Source: Lumbricus terrestris (taxonomy: Eukaryota > Annelida > Clitellata > Crassiclitellata > Lumbricidae). Taken from it: DNA of 64,000 nucleotides. The stretch's first letter is position 1. Every line of letters begins with the position of its first letter. Made by a program: the position numbers and the translations under genes. Below the pieces are notes generated by a model, which had not been told where the DNA came from, did no database searches, and saw nothing but the letters and a program-made list of their open reading frames with translations. Positions 61,601 through 64,000 of this stretch are shown piece after piece. Location: contig OX457037.1 in the NCBI GenBank assembly GCA_949752735.1, forward strand, positions 68,005,811-68,069,810. Direction: 5' to 3'.

Positions 61601-63214
61601 TCCGCTTAAAATTAGTATTCTTAGTTCATCATAAAAAATAGTGTTAAAAGACACGAGAAAAGAACCGGATCATCATATAATTGGTAATCATTAGCAGCAG
61701 ATGAAACTACATGTAATGTAGGCCTACCTGGTCCTGTATCATTCCTCGGTTGGTAACTATCTATGTCAGGGAACGTGGCGTTTGTATTCCACTTGACCTT
61801 CACTCTTTCATCTGACCCCGATGACCTTCTGTCTGACCTCAAACGGATCTTGTAGGAGATCTTCGTCGGAAGATTTACCGAATCCTTTGAAATGTCGAAG
61901 ACGATTGCACCAAAAATGTCTTCATTGATCGTCAAATAGTCCACTAGCTCAGATTCAGATGCAAAGCCCAGATCTACAACAAGGCAAGATGAAGCGCGCT
62001 TTATTTTATTTTTTTACATCCCTGAGATCATTTCGATGGTAAAAGACTGAGCCCATAATTATGGGCTATGCACACTGCACAGGTTCCACACCGGAATATG
62101 GATCCAATATTATGGAATATGGACTCCATTTCGGTTTGTCGGGATGACATTCTCACAAGACAGTGTTACAACTGCTACATTGATGCAATATTATTATTAT
62201 TTTTTATTACCAATAGACTAATGAATGGCTGGAGCCGCAGACCCATAATTAGTATGCAGATGATCAACAACTTGGATTCCCTTCGGCCTACAGCGACACC
62301 TTTGATAAAATTTCGTAGCTAAAGAGCTACCACGTCATGCCATACCATACACTGCCACATTTATACCACTGCCATAGTGCCATACTCTGTCATCCGATAC
62401 CATTAATTTGCCATAGACCTACGCTTCATGATGTGTCTCTCCATATCATTCCGAACAACCAGATTGCAGCCATCTGTAGCCAAATAATCGTACTACATAC
62501 TATTCTATAACATTCCGAAACGTTTTACAAAAGTAACGCCACGTCAAATCGATCATCTCCAGAACGTGCTTATAGAGAATCCCTAGCAACGACAACACGC
62601 TGATCAAGATAGGATTCATTCCAGAATGGATTTCCCAACCATTAAAACTCCGCCACTTGTTGCACTCTGCCAGTCCCAAGCCTCGATAAAGGAGGAGGAC
62701 GTCGCTAATGGTCTTTGTTACCACACAGTGACGTTAAACTGCAAATACCACCACCAACCATAAAGAAACGCAACGTATCCGCCTGGGCAGTGGAAACAAC
62801 GAATTCCACGGCGAAAAGCGCAGTTCGTGTCAATAACCTGCAACATTCCAAATTTACTTTTTTCATGTGTACACTGATCACACTGTATGTAAATCGGTCG
62901 TACCTGGTGAATACTTCACTCCCATGAGGTTCGCCGCTCTATTCACAATTCTCGCAACGAGGATCGTGTTGGGAGCGTAGGCGAGGATCAATTTCTCGGG
63001 TGGATCTCGCAGGTCGTGGACCAGTTTCGTGGTAACAACGAAGCCGTCGTAGGTTGTTACTCTTCGGACGAAGCGGATTTCGGATTCTTCTCGTATCTGG
63101 ACGAGACAATAAACCCAGATGACCGAACATAGCAGTACTACGAACGCAACGGTTTTATGCTTCCTCTGGAGCAGCCAGATCTTCCAGAGCAGTAACCAGA
63201 ACTGTCTCCAGATC
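31140..63214 (-). CDS. ABCA3-like: ABCA3-like ABC transporter, gene A (19 exons, nearly complete)
   Basis: Full-size ABCA exporter of about 1717 residues in the visible exons (human ABCA3 has 1704). Order from 5': N-terminal helix ([17 protein letters not shown]), large lumenal loop, TMD1 helices, NBD1 (Walker [11 protein letters not shown]-loop CPQHSILYD, signature [12 protein letters not shown], Walker [15 protein letters not shown]-loop STHYMDEAD), a 74-bp linker exon, TMD2 (one 880-bp exon plus two more) and NBD2 ([46 protein letters not shown]). The C-terminus has the ABCA motif [12 protein letters not shown]. All 18 joins have GT/AG borders and consistent phases, with no stop. The first codons are in an exon upstream of 63214, not identified. 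A 9.5-kb LTR element sits in the intron before NBD2. Expected role: ATP-driven lipid transport. ABCA3 is my closest recognition; other ABCA subgroups are possible. Confidence 0.93.
31630..31955 (-). other. Intron of gene A, nothing recognised
   Basis: 326 bp without repeats or coding signal. Confidence 0.6.
31956..32126 (-). CDS. ABCA gene A exon, NBD2 signature and Walker B
   Basis: Acceptor TTGTTAG, donor GTAAAT, 171 nt. Encodes [38 protein letters not shown] and IILTSH. The Ser of the SGG signature is split by the intron. Confidence 0.93.
32127..32756 (-). other. Intron of gene A with antisense LINE fragment
   Basis: 630 bp; the LINE remnant at 32352-32590 fills much of it. Confidence 0.65.
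32352..32590 (+). mobile_element. LINE reverse-transcriptase C-terminal fragment
   Basis: Plus-strand frames give [44 protein letters not shown], the conserved tail of LINE polymerases, with one in-frame stop and a degenerate end. Confidence 0.72.
32757..33456 (-). CDS. ABCA gene A exon, last TMD2 helix and NBD2 Walker A
   Basis: 700 nt, acceptor AATGAAG, donor GTGATT. Encodes [19 protein letters not shown], the linker, [20 protein letters not shown], the P-loop [11 protein letters not shown], and Q-loop [20 protein letters not shown]. Confidence 0.93.
33598..35992 (-). repeat. 3' LTR
   Basis: 2395 bp. The part 34490-35992 is identical by eye to 41620-43118. The part 33598-34490 matches 40764-41620 but with many substitutions and about 40 extra bases. 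It contains a second, truncated copy of the Gag N-terminus (34356 down to 33598) ending at the LTR border. Confidence 0.85.
35993..38393 (-). other. Non-coding internal region of the LTR element
   Basis: 2.4 kb, A/T-rich with many TAGGCCT motifs; no pol-like reading frame. Polypurine tract-like sequence next to the 3' LTR. Confidence 0.7.
38394..41522 (-). CDS. gag: Gag polyprotein of the LTR retrotransposon
   Basis: 1042 residues. The N-terminus ([20 protein letters not shown]) is followed by repeats of an [20 protein letters not shown] type, probably coiled coil. The retrotransposon capsid domain lies at about 590-790 ([53 protein letters not shown]). Three CCHC knuckles follow near the end: [42 protein letters not shown]. 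Ty3/Gypsy-like in character. The frame is open over its whole length, starts inside the 5' LTR and crosses the LTR end at 40764. It is unusually long for a Gag and lacks a linked pol. Confidence 0.88.
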   Translation of the reverse strand: MIVSYKDRSHFYSAMEESRPVTPAQPSRPPSSMEILLEAIQTNAKSSQEAMQVHAKSTHDAMTSIQSSLQLNARETQEAIATVEFNVLTVQSNVSDAISSVQSNVREEISAVRDNVREALTEVVSRLERLEASPVPKPAVDLNPGYLTAITTADAPYHSTIGLEETLGARPKDFAHPGILRRSDRLASRPPISYRDFGSRNNWPPFHRWDSNPEVTSSCPPSISRARPQQHAAISSEDPEVATPGRPIGAGVTIGPSQWGQISSRDFGDDRLEEETDYARTGEMAISFERRKEREFADIVDIMSDDGSVDIEISKIMESRPKTVKIIDNRMHAARQPEFRNFEVNKPIANKLSWEGGDKVNPVPLASSSLPLVEYPRPDPQWRMQASLAHVDQQRVEMAPSRVDFTQPASVMPTYQSMPDCVLDSRATSTMVGRDYARPDLPPGPAAMATVDWMQPYARPDHSNMPWRYAPTYTPSAFYGSSDNRVWVDPLRCLDPLRPSDAVFPRWPTVVESARMSSCLGAQSFGFSRDAELPRCQAVMKSTPLERNEMTADNKATSAVGETKALAATNVSVGPIKIVPTTTVATQTTGDWELPSISSKGTVKELEPTASATAKEGEVKQPSTSPLKPTQFLKLGSFSGKTDVETFLRKFSVCARNNRWTDEERLNQLVVSLVEPATHLLSESNADSLDTWTALVQRLRERYGNAEQQALFQTQLSTRKQKADEDMGVLVDDVRRLTTRAYPGSSTVHSEAIAVRAFLDALRDRTLALKIREREPRSLDEAYKVAMRLDGYQKAEDGGHEQHERRYGRVNAVREEEESVVEALLHRIEQLEKQAKQSVPTPQYRDNNRGSWRGQNGSTRNEWSNANGGNGRGTPRCFLCHRLGHLSSACRSRPPREVETEARPSPRRCFECSATDHIARFCPLRQQQQAPPSDNLGRPESDNHDNPSVGRVFAVRSAPAPSRDQRNGQNQERRSRRSPSSSRRRDSGRNSPREERRCFYCDDSSHLLRSCPLRNGPPEDRIWRMLGEPTGLRPPENLTSAG
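40742..40761 (-). promoter_or_regulatory. Putative primer-binding site
   Basis: TGGTCCCAGCCAGTGGGGTC begins 2 nt after the 5' LTR end and resembles the complement of tRNA-Leu 3' ends (TGGTACCAGGAGTGGGG) with a few differences. It is also coding (Gag residues GPSQWG). Confidence 0.5.
40764..43118 (-). repeat. 5' LTR
   Basis: 2355 bp, from TGTAGCG at 43118 to CGTTACA at 40764 on the minus strand; includes the first 250 or so codons of gag. Confidence 0.85.
43119..43714 (-). other. Intron remainder with LINE fragment
   Basis: Between the LTR element and exon 15 of gene A; holds the LINE fragment at 43265-43534. Confidence 0.55.
43265..43534 (-). mobile_element. LINE C-terminal fragment
   Basis: 89 codons: [18 protein letters not shown]...[15 protein letters not shown], similar to the fragment at 30274 (RRAKQ...W). 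Same strand as gene A; dead. Confidence 0.5.
43715..43954 (-). CDS. ABCA gene A exon 15
   Basis: Acceptor TTTTGAAG, donor GTAAAT, 240 nt. Encodes [20 protein letters not shown], the helix [16 protein letters not shown], and [10 protein letters not shown]. Confidence 0.88.
43955..44869 (-). other. Intron of gene A with 50-bp array
   Basis: Mainly the tandem array at 44125-44500; the rest is unrecognised. Confidence 0.6.
44125..44500. repeat. 50-bp tandem repeat, about 7-8 copies
   Basis: Unit GGGATAATAAAAAAGTGTTG, TTTAATAGCTATTACATTGG, CGACGAGGAC; the right-hand copies are shortened. Confidence 0.9.
44870..44994 (-). CDS. ABCA gene A exon 14
   Basis: Acceptor CTTTCAG, donor GTTAGA, 125 nt. 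Encodes [20 protein letters not shown] then [16 protein letters not shown] in TMD2. Confidence 0.9.
44995..46998 (-). other. Intron of gene A
   Basis: 2 kb; contains the MITE 45371-45804, a short LINE-tail motif at 46402-46437 (GAGCGCCTCTC...GAGGCGCCATATTAAAT) and a T/C-rich stretch (46480-46960). No coding signal. Confidence 0.55.
45371..45804. mobile_element. 434-bp hAT-type MITE with GTTTTTTA-rich interior
   Basis: Perfect 17-bp inverted termini CATAGATGTAAAAAACG / CGTTTTTTACATCTATG and a perfect 8-bp duplication ATATCTTC (45363-45370, 45805-45812). The interior repeats CGTTTTTTAT many times near both ends. Confidence 0.92.
46999..47878 (-). CDS. ABCA gene A exon 13 (TMD2)
   Basis: 880 nt, acceptor TTTCAG, donor GTGGTG. 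Encodes [40 protein letters not shown], the lumenal loop of TMD2, and helices [18 protein letters not shown] and [17 protein letters not shown]. Confidence 0.9.
47879..49055 (-). other. Intron of gene A, nothing recognised
   Basis: 1.2 kb, A/T-rich, AGGCCT palindromes; a 97-codon plus-strand frame (48244-48537) has no recognisable content. Confidence 0.5.
49056..49129 (-). CDS. ABCA gene A exon 12b (74-bp linker)
   Basis: Acceptor GAACACAG, donor GTGAGT. Encodes [20 protein letters not shown] and GNTS. Found because exon 12 (phase 2) and exon 13 (phase 1) do not join directly; this micro-exon reconciles both phases. Confidence 0.8.
49130..50116 (-). other. Intron of gene A, nothing recognised
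   Basis: 987 bp without clear repeats or coding signal. Confidence 0.5.
50117..50366 (-). CDS. ABCA gene A exon 12 (end of NBD1)
   Basis: Acceptor TCTGAAG, donor GTCAGT, 250 nt. Encodes [40 protein letters not shown] and [13 protein letters not shown]. Confidence 0.9.
50367..50839 (-). other. Intron of gene A, nothing recognised
   Basis: 473 bp, A/T-rich. Confidence 0.5.
50840..51050 (-). CDS. ABCA gene A exon 11 (NBD1 Walker B)
   Basis: Acceptor TATGCAG, donor GTAAGA, 211 nt. Encodes [40 protein letters not shown] and [14 protein letters not shown]. Confidence 0.93.
51051..52228 (-). other. Intron of gene A with MITE
   Basis: 1.2 kb; MITE at 51122-51277 lies only 70 bp upstream of exon 11. 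The rest is unrecognised. Confidence 0.55.
51122..51277. mobile_element. hAT-type MITE (CAGTGGCGTAG family), copy 3
   Basis: Begins CAGTGGCGTAGCCAGGAATT, ends CCTACGCCACTA. Flanks GCCCTCGC (51114-51121) and GCCCTGGC (51278-51285) match in 7 of 8 positions, the hAT duplication size. Confidence 0.82.
52229..52384 (-). CDS. ABCA gene A exon 10 (NBD1 signature)
   Basis: Acceptor ATTTTAG, donor GTTAAC, 156 nt. Encodes [20 protein letters not shown] then [20 protein letters not shown]. Confidence 0.92.
52385..53337 (-). other. Intron of gene A with antisense LINE fragment
   Basis: Holds the LINE remnant at 52500-52930 and a direct repeat CTCGGGAGTAGTCCCACATT (52973 and 53075). Confidence 0.6.
52500..52930 (+). 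mobile_element. LINE 3' fragment (jockey/CR1-like polymerase end)
   Basis: Open frame of 129 codons: [55 protein letters not shown], the typical C-terminal pattern of LINE polymerases. Antisense to gene A. Confidence 0.75.
53338..53492 (-). CDS. ABCA gene A exon 9 (NBD1 Q-loop)
   Basis: Acceptor TTTGCAG, donor GTTAGT, 155 nt. Encodes [40 protein letters not shown] and HLLFFAV. I found it from the sequence; it lacks a long ORF. Confidence 0.9.
53493..53883 (-). other. Intron of gene A, nothing recognised
   Basis: 391 bp, purine-rich near 53690-53840. Confidence 0.5.
53884..54010 (-). CDS. ABCA gene A exon 8 (NBD1 Walker A)
   Basis: Acceptor CATGTAG, donor GTAAGT, 127 nt. Encodes [20 protein letters not shown] then [18 protein letters not shown]. 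Confidence 0.93.
54011..54714 (-). other. Intron of gene A with interspersed repeat
   Basis: Holds the inverted copy (54170-54400) of the repeat seen at 28900. An 88-codon minus frame (54306-54572) belongs to the repeat and is not recognised. Confidence 0.55.
54170..54400 (-). repeat. Interspersed repeat, second copy
   Basis: Starts (plus strand) TCAAATCAAATCAAAATTTT then ATTGGTCCGTTTGTAACAAC; matches 28900-29172 in reverse complement. Confidence 0.65.
54715..54861 (-). CDS. ABCA gene A exon 7
   Basis: Acceptor GTCTGCAG, donor GTTTGA, 147 nt. Encodes [20 protein letters not shown], then [20 protein letters not shown] and GIQIRGLTK. Confidence 0.92.
54862..56355 (-). other. Intron of gene A
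   Basis: 1.5 kb; short ATTC microsatellite at about 55125-55170 and a C/T-rich stretch (55930-56150). No coding signal recognised. Confidence 0.5.
56356..56537 (-). CDS. ABCA gene A exon 6
   Basis: Acceptor GGACCAG, donor GTCAGT, 182 nt. Encodes [20 protein letters not shown] then [20 protein letters not shown] and [12 protein letters not shown]. Confidence 0.9.
56735..56831. repeat. 15-bp minisatellite
   Basis: About six copies of GACCAATGGTCTCAA; each unit is nearly palindromic (GACCAATGGTC). Confidence 0.93.
57060..57370. repeat. Inverted pair of short tandem arrays
   Basis: Left arm (57062-57130) repeats GGACAATTCGGAGCC-like units. Right arm (57288-57370) repeats the reverse complement (CCAAATTGTCCGCTTTGAAT and so on). 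About 155 bp of unique DNA lies between. Confidence 0.85.
58402..58575 (-). CDS. ABCA gene A exon 5
   Basis: Acceptor GCGCACAG, donor GTACGT, 174 nt. Encodes [20 protein letters not shown] then [20 protein letters not shown] and LG. Confidence 0.92.
58576..60110 (-). other. Intron of gene A containing hAT relic
   Basis: 1.5 kb, of which 956 bp is the hAT relic (59125-60080). Confidence 0.7.
59125..60080 (+). mobile_element. hAT transposon relic with transposase C-terminus
   Basis: Termini CAGGGCCGTCTTAT / ATAAGACGGCCCTG; flanks GACTTGAG and CACTTGAG (7 of 8 identical). Inside, 59654-59758 reads [20 protein letters not shown] and [12 protein letters not shown], the hAT dimerisation domain of ZMYM-like transposases. 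The rest of the transposase is missing or degraded. Confidence 0.88.
60111..60348 (-). CDS. ABCA gene A exon 4
   Basis: Acceptor CATGCAG, donor GTAAGG, 238 nt. Encodes [37 protein letters not shown] and [20 protein letters not shown]. Confidence 0.93.
60349..61243 (-). other. Intron of gene A with ATTC/ATTA tracts
   Basis: 895 bp; simple repeats at 60545-60672 (ATTC and TTAA units), otherwise unrecognised. Confidence 0.55.
61244..61518 (-). CDS. ABCA gene A exon 3
   Basis: Acceptor GACAGAG, donor GTAACA, 275 nt. Encodes [38 protein letters not shown] and [20 protein letters not shown]. Confidence 0.88.
61728..61973 (-). CDS. ABCA gene A exon 2
   Basis: Acceptor TTGTAG, donor GTAGGC, 246 nt. 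Encodes [20 protein letters not shown] then [20 protein letters not shown]. Confidence 0.92.
61974..62903 (-). other. Intron of gene A
   Basis: 930 bp. A 74-codon minus frame at 62500-62724 ([20 protein letters not shown]) looks like a fragment of some repetitive protein, but I do not recognise it. Confidence 0.45.
62904..63214 (-). CDS. ABCA gene A first visible exon
   Basis: Acceptor GTTACAG, donor GTACGA, 311 nt. Encodes [20 protein letters not shown], a hydrophobic helix, then [20 protein letters not shown] and NLMGVKYSP. Confidence 0.9.
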
Positions 63215-64000
63215 CTGTAACACAATTCAACAACATACACCTGTAGCTGAGCACGCTTTACGCAATATATATATGATCTGCTTCAGTTACTAAAATAGCT
63301 TCATCATTTTAATTTGAACAGCGAACATGGTCTGCTCTAAGTCGCTTTTTGCTCGCACTTAAACTATGCAGAGCCGAGTCTTCTCGGTGGTAGAACCCTC
63401 AACCTGGAATGGCCTTCCCTTTAAACTTCCCTTCCAAAAGTCCTTCTCGGGCATTCCTGTTTCGTCTTAAGACAGTTTTATTTGACCGCGCTGAGGTTTG
63501 TAGCGCCTCTGAGTAGTCTCCTTGAAGAGGCGCTATACAAATCACTTATTCTTAATGAATGATTGAATGCGAGATAGTATAATATTAGATCTATGTACTG
63601 TATGCAGGGCAAAGTGGCATTATAATGTATTGAAAATCCCAAAATTGCATTGATTATAATATCAAGGTCTCACATAGGTTTTTCACCTTTTGCAGAGCTA
63701 AAGTGTATACTGTAGAAATAACTGCGACCGTGCAGTTGAATATAGGCCTAGGTCACGTGGTTGGTTTCTAAATTAAAGAACCAGCGGGAAAGAAAACGTT
63801 TTAAATTAAATTAAACCGAGTGTTGAAGATTTATTTTCGCAAGTTATGTACAATGTCATGGATGCTTGTTAAGTTATTAAAGGCAAGAATCACGATAAGA
63901 CAGTCGAAGCAATAGACCCACAACATTATAAAAGAAAAAACTGCACCGTAAAAAAGGAGAGTTTATGGACAATGAAGAGAGCAGCTGAGAAAGTTCAGGC
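63215..64000 (-). other. Upstream part of gene A
   Basis: Intron or 5' region; includes the LINE fragment at 63380-63545. The short first coding exon was not found here. Confidence 0.45.
63380..63545 (+). mobile_element. LINE 3' fragment
   Basis: Reads MQSRVFSVVEPSTWNGLPFK then frameshifts; the tail AGCGCCTCTGAGTAGTCTCC, TTGAAGAGGCGCTATACAAA is shared with the fragment at 888-1150. Confidence 0.65.

Noticed and set aside
1..64000. tRNA or rRNA genes
   Set aside because: I found no cloverleaf with A and B boxes and no rRNA-like stretch by eye; a tRNA scan would be decisive.

Overview
This is eukaryotic, intron-rich and transposon-rich animal DNA, probably from a marine invertebrate. The split ABC-transporter genes, a complete Polinton/Maverick, LINE remnants and many hAT/piggyBac MITEs support this. 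The frequent AGGCCT palindrome in non-coding DNA reminds me of echinoderm-type genomes, but the species assignment is only a guess.

Host genes. Two tandem paralogous ABCA-family transporter genes (ABCA3-like) lie on the minus strand. Gene A occupies 63214 to 31140. I could place 19 exons with GT/AG borders and matching phases, from just after the (unseen) start codon to the stop; they total 5152 nt, about 1717 codons. Gene B occupies 10220 to 583 and runs off the left edge. Its first eight exons are present, with the same phases and almost the same lengths as those of gene A. Both look intact. All other host DNA is intron or intergenic DNA filled with repeats.

Between the two genes sits a complete 16.7-kb Polinton (10990-27721). 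It is flanked by a perfect 6-bp target duplication (GTTAAA) and has long terminal inverted repeats carrying a tandem sub-repeat. Reading left to right it carries, on the plus strand: protein-primed DNA polymerase B, two HNH/zinc proteins, a broken adenain-type protease and two fibre-like proteins. On the minus strand are the major capsid protein, a frameshifted small core-like protein, a conserved protein split by a piggyBac MITE, a two-TM coiled-coil protein, a dUTPase-fold-like protein, a glycine-rich hydrophobic protein, the penton and the packaging ATPase. On the plus strand again are a zinc-ribbon/phospholipase A2 protein and a chromodomain integrase. This is a full virion and replication gene set, now damaged by a hAT MITE in the protease, a piggyBac MITE in the conserved protein, two A/T-run frameshifts and an apparent loss of the integrase ATG. 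Most genes start inside a TATAAAATG-like motif, which looks like an element-wide promoter.

Inside one intron of gene A (33598-43118) lies a 9.5-kb LTR retrotransposon in minus orientation. It has 2.4-kb LTRs and a single Gag ORF with three CCHC knuckles, and no pol is visible. Its Gag ORF starts inside the 5' LTR and reads through the putative primer-binding site, and its LTR pair is a mosaic of near-identical and diverged segments.

Other elements are the 3' end of a piggyBac transposon with transposase remnant (1-519), a 956-bp hAT relic (59125-60080), several hAT-type MITEs with 8-bp duplications, at least seven LINE 3' fragments and a range of minisatellites.
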